In this document: piece by piece, positions 52,501 through 63,944 of the stretch
How the letters are laid out: every line of letters begins with the position of its first letter
Numbering within the stretch: position 1 is the stretch's first letter
Assembly: GCA_013397845.1 (NCBI GenBank)
Contig: VZTG01010083.1
Location: forward strand, 551,980-615,979
Source: Melanocharis versteri
Lineage: Eukaryota > Chordata > Aves > Passeriformes > Melanocharitidae
DNA length: 64,000 nt
Direction: 5' to 3'
Notes under the pieces: model-generated
What the model saw: only the letters and a program-made list of their open reading frames with translations
What the model was told of the DNA's origin: nothing
The model's database searches: none
Made by a program: the position numbers and the translations under genes

Positions 52501-55500
52501 CACTAATTCATCATCTGTGCTCTACTTCTTTCATTTTCATTTAATTTTCAACCTAAGCAGCTACAGGGCTTGATAGATTTCCCTGAAAACTTGTTCTGTG
52601 ATCAATAAGCCCTGCAATTTGAAAAGCCTTATCAAATAACACACTATAAATATTAATCAGCAACACGCCTGACTGCCACGCTAAGAATAACTTTGCATGT
52701 GTTTTATATTCTTTGAAAATCAGTGTTATTTTTTCCACAGAGAAGTTCACTTGGAAGTGTAACAAACACTTTGTGTCATTAAAGGGACAGTATCCATGAA
52801 GTGGAGAGGATCTTTGCACCTGTACAAAACAGGGAATTTACCAGAGACAGTAAAAAAAGAAAAGTGAGATTTACCTTGAAACTTTGGCTTTGCCTCCCAG
52901 GACTGAGATGCAAACCCACCAAAGAGGAAACCATCCAAGTCCCTTAAGATCACTATGCAAGGGCCTTTGTTCACTATATGGGCACACAACTGTGAGAAGC
53001 TTTCCCCGTGGAGCCTGGAGGAAAATAAAAGCTGCCACTTGTGCTGCATCTCTGCCGGCAGGTGGGAGTTGATGTAGATGATGGCTGGGATGTCAAAGAG
53101 ACTGACAACTCTTCTTCCTTTGATGCCTTTGCAGTGGGGAACCAGGTTGAGGATGTCATTGGTTTGGTCTGGGAGGGAATGCAGGACATGGAGGCCTTGC
53201 CTGATGACAACACTGAGGAAAATTGAGATCTGGGGAACTCGGTACACCCAATCCTCAACGGCACTTCGGTCAAAATTTGTCTCCAGCAGCTGAGAACCCT
53301 CAGGTTTTGTCCCATCTAGGGAATAAGACACACAGGGACAGGAGTAAGTCTCCCCATCTGGAAAATAATCAGGTGATTTTTAAGTGTAAACACAATATTC
53401 CATTATTTTAATGGCCAGAAAACCACATATGAAAGGAGCCAGGAACAGTAAAGTGTCAACTACCTTAAGCAAATGAAACCATAGAACTGAGAAACATTTA
53501 CCTGTGACAATCTTTGGTTGGGCTGTCATGATTTAGAAACACAGACTCCAAGCTACAACTCATGAAATGTTCTTTGCAAGACACCAAAATCTGTTATTAC
53601 AACAGTACAAAAATAGACCTATCCTTTATAAAAGGACATAGTCATAAATACATGATAAATTTTATTTAAATAAGTAATATTTAGATGCCCGTGCCTGTCA
53701 TCTGCAAGTCAGGTATTTGTAAAACAGACATGCTCCACGACAAACTGGGAGTTCAGATCAAATCTCACCTGAATTTAGGGGAGAAAGACGCTAAGGTAAA
53801 ACAAATAAAATTCCCATGCTGTTTTCTAAGCACTAGATTTGAAATTTATGTCTCACCCTTTAAATTCAAAGATATCACCTAAAGAGAGAAATTCTCATGA
53901 GATGAGTGATTACACAAGCTCTGGGATATGCTGAATCAGAGCTGCTTACCTGGAAGCTTCAATTCTGAGAGCAGCTCAGAAGCCAAAGCTTTGACTCCAC
54001 TTGAAGAATCCCTCGTATTCTCCAAACTCCAACCTTTCAGTTCCTTCCTGTAGCTCAGCACATGGACTACAGACGTGATCAGATCCTCTGTGAACTTAAA
54101 AGATTAAAACATCACCATTTTGGTATTTCTTAAGTGAAATTTCCAAGAGCTTCAAAGGACTGTCTGAAGATAAAGTCAAGCAGTATTGATGCTGTAATCC
54201 CAAAGGCAGAAACATCTCTTGCCATGAAAAGTCAGGAACTGCAGAAATGCTATTTCAGTGTCACAGGTCTTGAAAAGGATCCTTTTTCAAGACATTTCAC
54301 ACATGTTACTTCACAAAGCACCTCCATAAAATAGGGAATGAAAGAGGGAGGGGAGGGTCAAGTTCTGCAGTGTAGGAGCTGCTAGTGAATTACTGCTCTG
54401 TGATATCTCACTCTCTCACCTTGCAAGCTACGTAGCTGATCCTGCACCTAAAGCTCTAGACAGCATTTTGCTCGGTTCCCAGAAGCACCAGCCACACCAC
54501 AGCCCTTGCTGGCTCTTAACTACAGCCCTGCTCTCTTACTGTCCCCCCAACACACATTTAACTGCTCGTTTACCTCTTGGATTTGTTTGCCCTTCAGAGG
54601 CCCTCCCGTCTTGGAGATCATTCTCATTATTATGCTAATCTTCTCATCTGCATTCCCTTTTAAGAGGTTTGACATAAAAACTACAAACTGCTCCTTTGCA
54701 ATCTGTTCACCCAGCCCGGATGATTTGCCAGGTAGGTCAATGCTTTTCATTCCATTGTACAACCGAGCAGTCATTGGCTCTGGGAGGGGCTCCCGGGTGT
54801 GTGCCTGCAGTGAGAGAAACAGCAAAGAGCACATTTTACAAATGAAGAATTACTGATGTATTCCAGTTAATCTGTGCTGAGGCATGATGTCTACTGTCAC
54901 CAATAAACTTTTGTCAAAGAACTGCTTCGCCAAGAGAAAAACGAAACATTTCTATTTTTATAGTGATTTTGCCATGGACTTCAGAAAAGTCAACACTGTA
55001 AAGTCATAATAGGATATTAGCAAAGGGTTTCTAGGTGACAACTCTGGTGCAAAGGTTTACAACTCTGCCAGTAAAACATTCAAAATTGTGTTTTAACTGC
55101 TTTTGATAGTGGAGCTCACCTAAAAACAAAGCAGAGTGTTTCCCATATCCCAGTTTTGCCCTCAAAGCAGTGTTTAACCCTACATGCATGTGTAGAAACA
55201 ATCCTGAAAACTTCCTCCTGCATAGCAACTAACTGAAGCACAGATCACCTGATTTTTAAAAAGCATCCCCGATGTTAAGAGAGTCAAAATCAGCACTTAT
55301 TCATCTGAATTGCATGCTTGGCCCTTTGAATTGAAATCTAGCTGGAATATGCCATCACTCATCCGAGCTCTGTGGGAAAGATCTGACTCTGGATTCAACT
55401 TTCAGAGCGTTCAGGATAATTACATGGTTTAAAAATAAATAATCTCAAATACATGCATGCAGGAGGACGTGATTACCCAGTGTCCTCACCGTGCACAGAG

Positions 55501-57473
55501 ATGTGCACAACTGCTGAAAACACGACTTGACTCTTCCTCAGCGGGTGTAGCTCAGTGGGGCTGTGCTGAAATCAGTGGAGCCCCACCTGCCTAAAAGCCC
55601 TACTCCAGCTCCACTCAGGGGAGCTGCTATTACTGATTCCTGCCTCAATAGCACTCCAGTGGAAGCCACCTGGGCTGCTCCTATTTGCTGTTAATGGCTG
55701 TTGCTGGGCATGAGATCCAATATCCAGAGCTCTGTGCTGCTCTCACTGACGTCAGTGCTGCAACTCCCATTGATTCCAGCAGCCCCAGCCTTTCCACATC
55801 AGAGTGCTCCACAGCAAGGGAGGGATGGTCATGGGGGGTACAGCTGTCTTTGAGAGGCTTTCTAAAAACCCTACGTGAGCCTGAAGTGGGAGAGGCAGCA
55901 GGGAACACAACTAAAACATTATACTCAAGGGTTTTTTACTTCACACTGCTGAGTTACCTGCCCACTCCCTACCTAATCCCACCACTTCACTGTGCTGTTT
56001 CATTTTGTTTCTAGCAATTCCAAAGAGTGGACCTGGGGTGCGAGAAAAGGAGGGGTGTAAAAAAGGAATCTTTAATAACCATCTAACTCACACCTCTGGT
56101 AGTTTAGAAGCCTTGTTTTAAATGGCTTCAAGAAATTATCTAGAGGTTCCTGCTCCACCTGCTTCCCAAGCTATGCAGTGCAACCTAAGCAGAGCACATG
56201 AGGTGATGCTTGGGGCCTCATCCGTGTGACCAGATTGTTGTTGGATCAAATCCGTCACATCTCAGTCCAGCCCAGGCATGAGCATTGCCACCTACAAGGC
56301 AGGAATGCCATTGCCACTCTCCCTGCACCTACAGGAAGTCTTCCAAGATTTTAATTTAAGCTAGCAAACAAAAAGGCAGGAAGGGAAAAGGCAAACGTTC
56401 CTCAAAGATCACACTGATCTAGGGCAAAGCTAGAAAGAGAACTTCTTCCGAGTCCCAAACAAGTAACAGGCACCAAGGACACTGGCTGAATTAGAGCTGA
56501 AAAACCAGGCAGCAGAACATTTCCAAACTTGGTGTTCCAAAAAATTGGTGACAGCTCACGAACAGCCAGGCTGCAGGAAGGCTGAAGCTGGTCTGTATGC
56601 ACAGGCATTGCTGAACACCTTAAAATAACCTGCTGCTTTCAACAAGTTTTAATTTAACTCCATTATCTGTGTAATAGATCTAAAACTGCACTTTACCCCT
56701 ACATTCATTTGGCCACTTAGTTCCTGACTAGCTGAAGTTATTAAGGATTCCAATGACTCATTTTTCTCTTTCCTTGATTAGAAAATGAATGCAAAGTTAA
56801 TCAGAAGCATAATGCATGTTAAGTAGCTAAAACAGGGAGCCACAGCTTAATCAAGTCAAATTGAATTCTCTCCTTTTAGTACAAGTAAAGAGATTAGAGA
56901 CAGTGACACATCGAGAGAGACAGGCATATAAAAACTGACTCTGTGACAGCTTCTAAAGACAGCCTGTAAATGATCCCACACTACAGACTCTAGGGGGAAA
57001 AACATTCTTCCCATTTTTCAGGTCTCTGTGAAAATATTTCCACACACCCCAACTTACTTCAGAAACAGGAAAGCTGCAAATGGACCCAAAAGTGCAATTT
57101 AAGAGATAAAAGCAGATCCAAAAGTCACTACTCATGTTAAACTGCAAGCAAAAGTTAAATATCCATCCTGCCCCAAAATATGAAAAATTAAATTGAGATG
57201 AGCAATCCTTAAAAAATAACTATTGCCACATCTTTATCGTTTCTTTCTGGAATTCTGTTCAATGCACTACATCCCAGATACATCATGAATAACAGATTGT
57301 CTTGCCTGTAGTGCTGCCAGAGTCACAGTTTTCTTTGCAGCTTTGGCATTTTTTGCTCCAGCTGAGCCACTCAATCCTGATAAGGTATCGAACAGTCCAT
57401 CAATGTCAGACTGCTCCTCAGGAAGAAATCTGGAAAGGTAATTCTCATAGGCATTGCTTTCGGCATTCCCCAT
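49395..57473 (-). CDS. MEAK7: MEAK7 (TLDC1), TLDc-domain mTOR-associated protein
   Basis: Known in mammals as an mTOR- and lysosome-associated activator of alternative mTOR signalling. Seven coding exons on the minus strand, 57306-57473, 54574-54804, 53950-54094, 52875-53315, 51538-51656, 50533-50712 and 49395-49535, join to 474 codons plus TAA; human has 456. The N-terminus MGNAES fits N-myristoylation (Gly2, Ser6). It is followed by a helical EF-hand-like region (FLPEEQSDIDGLFDTL, LYNGMKSIDL). The TLDc domain spans roughly residues 245-420 with LLFSSRLHGESFSQL, VFGGFAS-type FLFGGFASQSW, GYNDHYMYLNYGQQ, GGQHGYFGLWID and MEVWAVGD. The C-terminus ends in an acidic run (MEEDDDDDGDNEN) that is longer than in human. 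The first intron uses a probable GC donor. Convergent to ATP2C2, as in human 16q24.1. Confidence 0.96.
50533..50712 (-). CDS. MEAK7: MEAK7 exon, TLDc C-terminal part
   Basis: Acceptor TTTTCTTCACAG and donor GGG|GTAAGT, 60 codons. It encodes GMGGQHGYFGLWIDSDYGKG, RCTTYNSPQLSAKEDF and MEVWAVGD, the TLDc signature. Confidence 0.96.
51538..51656 (-). CDS. MEAK7: MEAK7 exon, TLDc middle part
   Basis: Acceptor GTGTTTGCAG and donor CTT|GTAAGT. It encodes DNRCFLFSIFPTMAVYTYTG, then YNDHYMYLNYGQQTMPNGL. Confidence 0.95.
52875..53315 (-). CDS. MEAK7: MEAK7 exon, start of TLDc domain
   Basis: Acceptor TTATTCCCTAG and donor G|GTAAAT, 441 bases. It encodes RSAVEDWVYRVPQISIFLSV, IIYINSHLPAEMQHKWQLLF, SSRLHGESFSQLCAHI and FGGFASQSWEAKPKFQ. 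Confidence 0.97.
53950..54094 (-). CDS. MEAK7: MEAK7 exon 4
   Basis: Acceptor AATCTTTTAAG and donor G|GTAAGC. It encodes FTEDLITSVVHVLSYRKELK and VKALASELLSELKLP; helical region upstream of TLDc. Confidence 0.94.
54574..54804 (-). CDS. MEAK7: MEAK7 exon 3
   Basis: Acceptor TCTCTCACTGCAG and donor GAG|GTAAAC, 77 codons. It encodes EPLPEPMTARLYNGMKSIDL, QFVVFMSNLLKGNADEKISI and GKQIQE; an EF-hand-like helical region. Confidence 0.95.
54805..57305 (-). other. MEAK7: MEAK7 intron after the first coding exon (probable GC-AG)
   Basis: 2.5 kb bounded on the minus strand by CAG|GCAAGA and CACTGCAG|GC. No repeat or exon recognised inside it. Confidence 0.7.
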
Positions 57474-57482
57474 CTTTTCAAC
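57306..57482 (-). CDS. MEAK7: MEAK7 first coding exon
   Basis: Acceptor TTTCTTTGCTTCAG before 57482, nine bases of 5'UTR, then ATG at 57473-57471 in GAAAAGATGGGG. It encodes MGNAESNAYENYLSRFLPEE through KKTVTLAALQ, 56 codons. A 5' non-coding exon must exist upstream. Confidence 0.93.
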
Positions 57483-58824
57483 CTGAAGCAAAGAAAAAAG
57501 AATCAAAAGAAACATTAAACACAGAAAGGTATTACAAGGCCCGTGACAGACACATCAAACAGACTAACATACCAGTGCAAGCTTTACAAGAAGAGCAAAT
57601 TAGCAGCCTTACAGGAAATTATTAAAACTACTGTTTTGTCGCTGTATTCACCAAGGCTTAATGAACCTGGAGAACATCTGTGAACAGTAACGGTGCTTTA
57701 AAAGCTGACAGTCTGACAGCTCTTGGCTAAAAGCACCCTGGCCACCAATGCAAACCTCAGACAAGTCTCTATCAAATGGAAAAACCAATATGATCTAACG
57801 GTTAAATTAGTTTATACAAAGTCACCGTGAGTTTGACAGCTGGAATACATCCCTGACATGAAGGGAAAAGCCTGATAATGGATTAGTTATGACAGATTAT
57901 GCTGCATCTTTCTGGTGCATTAATGGACTACAGCTAAGTTTGCCAATACGATGCGGTGCTAAAACAGCATCACTGTAAAGTCTCTGAAAATCACATGAGA
58001 GAGGGTTTTTTATGGACACAATACAAAAATCATTTGAAACAAAGTAACAAAAACATTTAGCAACGCAACTCAAGACCCATTAAAAACACACAGATTCATA
58101 TGAAACCAATAAATCAATCACTGGGAGTTGGCACCCACAGAATTGACGGTGGCAGGTCGGTTTGGGGTTTCTGTTTGTTTTACACATTTAGTGGTACAAC
58201 TATTTCTCCCAATGTCCCAGGAGTAGCCCGCATCATGGAGACTTAATTATTAGTGTTGTCTGGGCATTGTGCTCTGCCTTTCTTCCTGGAGCAGCACAGC
58301 ACAGACCTAACAGGGCCTGAAATCCCAAAGTCCACCATGACTACAATGACAGCCACCACTGCCAGCAGCCTTCCCGTCTGTCTGCGGGAGACGCAAGTCT
58401 GGGGTGATAATACGAAAAAGATGAGATAAGGAATAAAAAGATAATTTTGTAGAGCTTTTTTCTGCAAATTCCATGTCCTTCCTGACACCTCTCCTTTGCA
58501 GATGAGCCCATCACGCTGCCCTTAAGCCACCTCCGAAGGACACACTGTCGAGCCCAATGCAGTATTTCTCTCGTTAACTTTGTTTACCGTAGGTAAGAGG
58601 CCGGGTTGTGGCTGCTTCACCTTCAGGCCTAAAGCCTTGTCTGCCCGAGGAAGATGCCGATCGTGGGTTAAACACCGAGGGGTGAATGGAAACCACTGTA
58701 ACCTAGAAGACAGACCGTGGAGACGTTGTTAATTTAAGCAGCGAACCGCTGAGGAAAGGGGCTCCTTGAGAGGTTTATTCCCGGTGTGCCCAGCTCAGCT
58801 CAGCTCAGCTCAGCTCAGCTCAGC
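57483..58824 (-). other. MEAK7: MEAK7 5' intron and upstream region
   Basis: No known coding exon. A minus-strand frame at 58243-58398, preceded by an acceptor-like TATTATCACCCCAG, is described under findings. The 5' non-coding exon was not identified. Confidence 0.45.
58791..58824. repeat. (CAGCT)n pentanucleotide repeat at a gap edge
   Basis: Almost seven uninterrupted CAGCT units run directly into the N gap, so the array is longer than shown. Confidence 0.95.
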
Positions 58825-59269
58825 NNNNNNNNNNNNNNNNNNNNNNNNNNNNNNNNNNNNNNNNNNNNNNNNNNNNNNNNNNNNNNNNNNNNNNNNNNNN
58901 NNNNNNNNNNNNNNNNNNNNNNNNNNNNNNNNNNNNNNNNNNNNNNNNNNNNNNNNNNNNNNNNNNNNNNNNNNNNNNNNNNNNNNNNNNNNNNNNNNNN
59001 NNNNNNNNNNNNNNNNNNNNNNNNNNNNNNNNNNNNNNNNNNNNNNNNNNNNNNNNNNNNNNNNNNNNNNNNNNNNNNNNNNNNNNNNNNNNNNNNNNNN
59101 NNNNNNNNNNNNNNNNNNNNNNNNNNNNNNNNNNNNNNNNNNNNNNNNNNNNNNNNNNNNNNNNNNNNNNNNNNNNNNNNNNNNNNNNNNNNNNNNNNNN
59201 NNNNNNNNNNNNNNNNNNNNNNNNNNNNNNNNNNNNNNNNNNNNNNNNNNNNNNNNNNNNNNNNNNNNN
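58825..59269. other. MEAK7: Assembly gap (445 N), probable MEAK7 promoter
   Basis: Unknown bases. The right flank (59270-59360) is GC- and CpG-rich, which with the position 1.4-1.8 kb before the first coding exon suggests that the promoter or first exon is hidden here. Inferred. Confidence 0.6.
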
Positions 59270-59339
59270 GGTGCCGCAGCCCGCAGTGGGAGGCGGTGAG
59301 GAGGCAGCCTGAGGGCTCCGGAGAGCAGCGGGAGCGCGG

Positions 59340-59780
59340 CCACCCCGCTTCCCCGAGGGGCCCCGTCTCTCTCAGGGAACGCTTTTCCCTGAGGAAACCC
59401 TCATTTTTGGGGGAACTCACCACCCTGAGGGAGCCCTGCTCCCTGAGGAAATCCTCCTTTTTGGGCGGCCCTCCCCTCCTTTTTCAAGGAGCCCTCCGCC
59501 CTGAGGAAAGTCTCCTTTTTGAGGGGATCATCCACCCTGAGTGCAGCCTTTTCCCTAGAGACTCTCCTTTAGGGATCCGTCCTCCCTGAGGAGACCCTGC
59601 TTTTCTAGGAACCCTTCTCCCTGAGGAGACCCTGCTTTTCTAGGAACCCTTTTCCCTGAGGAGACCCTGCTTTTCCAGGAACCCTTCTCCCCGAGGAGAC
59701 CCTGCTTTTCTAGGAACCCTTCTCCCTGAGGAGACCCTGCTTTTCCAGTGAACCCTTCTCCCTGAGGCATCCCTTTTACC
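59340..59780. repeat. 35-bp tandem repeat family beside the gap
   Basis: The well-conserved part (about 59575-59770) has five to six copies of CCTGCTTTTCTAGGAACCCT plus TCTCCCTGAGGAGAC. Diverged CCCTGAGGAAACCCT-like relatives extend back to about 59380. Confidence 0.9.
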
Positions 59781-60689
59781 TCAGCCTCCCTGGCCCTAAA
59801 ACGTGTTTCAAAAAGAGTAAAAATTCAAAGCTATGGCTGGAACACAGTGACCACCCCCTGCAGCTCCTGACAGGGCTGAGGTGCGGGGTGCCCTGTGCTG
59901 AAGCATTTTAAAAATCATCCCAAAAAGTATCCTGGGAAGGTCCCGGGAAGGTCTGTGGGAGAAGGAGTTGCTGGCCCTGGTCTGTGCTGGAAACAGCTCG
60001 TGGCCTTTGAGCAGGGAAAAGCTGGGTGTGCCTGCGTGTAATAAATACACACACAGAGGTCACTTGCAGGGTAAACACTCGGACTCTGGTGAATTTCAAT
60101 GGCAATGGGGAGTGGAGGGAAAGCACAACAATTTCTCAATGAATAGGTTCAGTTTCTGTCTCGTGATTGGCAAAATCAGGCTGGTTTGAGGCTGAGAGGT
60201 GAAAAAGGCCTCTGAGGGGCAAATGCAAGGTCACAGGGACTGGCCATGTCTTCAGTCAGACATGTGAATACTCGGGAGAAAAAATATAACCTGGGTGGTT
60301 GCAAAGCTCTTGTCTCAGAACTCATTTTTTTGGGGTTAACAGCTGTCCATCTCCTTTATATTATTCAGCAGCATGCCCCTTTTCTTTCAGCCAAAAGGTT
60401 TGGTTCTTGTAGCATACCAAGGCCTTCATGTTCATAGCAGTGACACCATTTTTGTCCATGCTTTGTCTGACTCTGGTTGGTTTTCTTGCAGCCCGAGCTC
60501 AGTATGAAGCCCCCTTCTCCTTCCAGATGGTGGAAGATGTGCAAATTCCCACAAATCTGGTGTTGTGAATGTTCCTGCAACCAGGTACCACGGAACAGGT
60601 TAGCAGCTTTGGTATTTAACTTTTAATTATTGTCTGATCAGTGTGTTTTCAACAGAAAGCAGAAATGTACAAAAGAAGGGTATCTAGGT

Positions 60690-60855
60690 AAAAAAAATAG
60701 TTGCCCAGAGAAGTTATTAATGCCTCATCCCTGGAAGTTTTCAAGGCCAGCATGGATGGAGCTTGGAGCAACCTGGGAAAGTGAAAGGGGTTGGAATGAG
60801 ATGGGCTTTAAGGTCCCTTCCAACCCAAACCATTCTGTGATTCTGTCATCATGTC
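60690..60855 (+). mobile_element. CR1 LINE 3'-end fragment
   Basis: TTGCCCAGAGAAGTTATTAATGCC, GGAGCAACCTGGGAAAGTG, AAGGTCCCTTCCAACCCAAACC and CATTCTGTGATTCTGTC form a clear sense-oriented CR1 3' end. Confidence 0.9.
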
Positions 60856-63800
60856 TGTAGTAGATATGGCAGAGCTCCCATTGTTTACTGCTTTTGCAAG
60901 AGTGAGTGAAAATCTCAATAAAGTTAAAACACCCATTTTAACTGTGGGGGTTTTTAACCTTCATGGATGCAAAATTTCATAAAAACCTGTAGAATATTCT
61001 TGTTGCCCGCTCAGAGTTTGAAACACATTGACCAGAATTCCAGGGTGGATACTGTTTCAGATTCTCTCTGGTCGCCACTAGAGGCACAGGAGTTACCCAG
61101 CTCGTATCAGCAGGGTCAGGACATAGCAAGTGAAAATGAAGGAAGTAAGGGCATATTCATATGATGTGAACACAACTTGGGCTTGAGGAAGGTGTCCCTG
61201 CCCTTAGCAGGGTCGAGATGACCATTTTAATTCAAAACAACTTAAAACATGTTAGGATTCGATGAAATTCCTCTGGAAACTGCTGGAGACGCCTTTGCCC
61301 ACACGATGGCATCGCATGTTTAGGAAGTTCGCTGTGGAGCCCACACTGCGGGCTTCAACACCGCTCCCAGTGGGTTTGGATTCCCTCCTTCACACGCTGT
61401 GTGTTAGAAATAAAACCTTGTGTAATAAATTAGTTCCTCCCTCTCCCATTAACTCTACGTAATGGCCGCGAGGACAGGACTCGGTTCTTGGTGGAGGTCC
61501 CTCCCTGGGCTAAATAAGTAGGTCCTGGAAAATGTCTCCTGTGTGTTTGGTTTCCATCAGTGTTAATGAACTTCCAGTTGATGCCCAAGGAGAAAAGTGA
61601 AAGACACAGGATTAGACAAACAAAGTTTTTTCACTCAAATTAACTGTTTCTTCTTTAATTTAATTTTAAAGCTTGGTGTTTCTGTGGATGTATTGCTTCA
61701 CATGCAGTTGGGTTTTTAAATTTGTTTCTTTTACGGGTTGCGTTTCATATTTTACCTCTTTCTGTAGAATGTCTTTTCAGTCTGGAAACACAAGCCCAGA
61801 GATTCTAGTCTAACTGACCTTGCCCTAAGACTGACAACCAGCCAGCTAAATCTGATTGACCACTATCCTCTTCACAAACAAATGATGATTTCATGACCTG
61901 TTTTCTCCATCTGCTGAGCTCAGAATCAGTCAAAAGCTGCTGAAAGGTGCCTGGCCTGGCTTAGCACAAATTTATCTTCTTTTGTTCAAGCCTTGCCCGT
62001 TTGTGACAGAGGTGGCTGTGAGCTGTGGGTTTATTTGCCCTGCCCGTTAATCTAACCCGAGCTTCCTGCTGCTCCTGGATGGCGTTTTGTCACTTGCCTG
62101 TGACATTAGGCTGTAAACTGCAGGATAACCAGCTCTTAAAGCCACAAGATACTCACACTAAATCGCACAGATTACGCTCCTGCTGCGGGGGAATTTCCAG
62201 GTCAGAGACTGAACACCCTTTCAACGCCTTTTTTTGCACCGCGAGTGTAAAAAGTCAAGCTGGAAACCTGGTGCATAAGGGCAGCGATTTGCAGCTCTCC
62301 TTAAATGAGTCGTCACTTCCTCATGTGTATTTTCAGCTACTCAGCAGAGCTGGTTAAGTATCTCGAGTGCTTTGTTTCTGCCAGTAAGAAAGAGAGAATG
62401 CACTAAGATGCCTTTTAAGGACATTCAGGAATATACTGGTGTACAAAAAAGAAGAAGAAAACACAAGAAGGTTCTATAAACAATTGTGGCTAATTTTGTG
62501 ATTTGGTGATAGACGTGTGTTTGATTGCAGAGTGAAAAAAACAAAACCACAAAACCTCAAACTGTTTTATTTTAAAGAGTATATATTTTTGACTTCAATA
62601 AAATGGAGTAGGTTTGGTTTAATTAGTTTGCCAAGACCACAGAAAATCTAGATGACCTTAGTTCCAGGTAATCCTCAGTTCAAGTCTCTCAATTCAGGTA
62701 AGTCTCCTTCAGTTAAAATAAATTATTTCAAGATAACAATACAGAATGTAAATGATGAGCTAAGCAGCTGTGTGTTTATATCAAGCACATCTGCTTTCCC
62801 TCAGTTATCTTTTAGTTTCTTTAAAATTATTTTTTCTCCTCTCTTGAGTTGGAACAGAGGAATTTTGCAGCTCATTAGTCTTGTATACATATGTTAAGGT
62901 TGTTACCCTCTGGTGTCAGTGATTCAGAATGGTTCTGATTCACCTTTGATATGATTCATACCTCGCACTGAGTTCTCACTGAAGGCCAGCTGAGAAAGGG
63001 ACCCTGCTGTGCCTAAGACTGTGCAGACAGAGACAGGATTTCTGTTCCAAAGAGCTTATAATTAGCTGCATTCACACATACAATGAGCAGAACTCCAGCC
63101 CTCTCAGCCACAGGCATCTGAGAACTCCAAAAATGGTGATATCACACCGGAGGCACTTTTCAGTAGGGTATTTTGGGGGTATATTCACCTTCTGGGAAAG
63201 GGAGATTGAGACTGTAGTTCAAAATAAGGCATTAGGTTTCAACCCTCTTGCAGCCCGGAGTGTAGATAAGCACTGCTGTAAGTCTCATGGAGGAAACACG
63301 TCCAATGCTTTTCACTTCCCAGTTATTACTCAGCATTCCAGTTACATTATATTGCACAACTCTGGCCCTCGTAAAAGAGGTCACATCTGAGTTAAAAGAG
63401 TTAAATTATAAGAGACCCTCATCTATGTTTTAGGGTCTAGTGAACACGAAAGTAATTTCACCTCTTTTAATGCCATTAGGCTCCATGTTTCCTGTTTTGA
63501 TGGAGACATGAAGTTTCACAAGCCATCTGCAGTCACAGTGAGTGAAATCCTGCAATAATGTCATTTGATGAAACTAGTTGTAGGCTCAGCCCACAGATCA
63601 TCTGTAGGGTGACCTCAGCACAAAACTCCTTTGACTTTAAAAGGTATAGTCCAAACCAACCCCCTGATGCCCTTTTATATCCATGTTGTTCAGCTCTGCC
63701 TGTAACTGGCTGTTGTAGGAGCTGTACTTTCACAGCTTCTCACCTGATTTGCCTTCGGGTTTTTGTGGGATTGCCATATAAGGGTAAAAGAAAGAGCCTG

Positions 63801-63944
63801 ATTCTCACCCGAACTGAGTGCTTAGGTAGTCACAAAGGAAGTTCTGGGTTTTGCAAGCCTTTATACTTCCTTTTACAAACTCCTCTGCCTGCTGGTAACC
63901 AGCTCTGCTATAAAAGGAGAAAAGGTGCAGTGAACACATGACTC

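Noticed and set aside
58791..58824. Immunoglobulin switch-like region suggested by AGCT repeats
   Set aside because: A simple (CAGCT)n repeat with no immunoglobulin genes nearby.
58766..59589. ORFs across the N gap
   Set aside because: Open only because Ns carry no stop codons.
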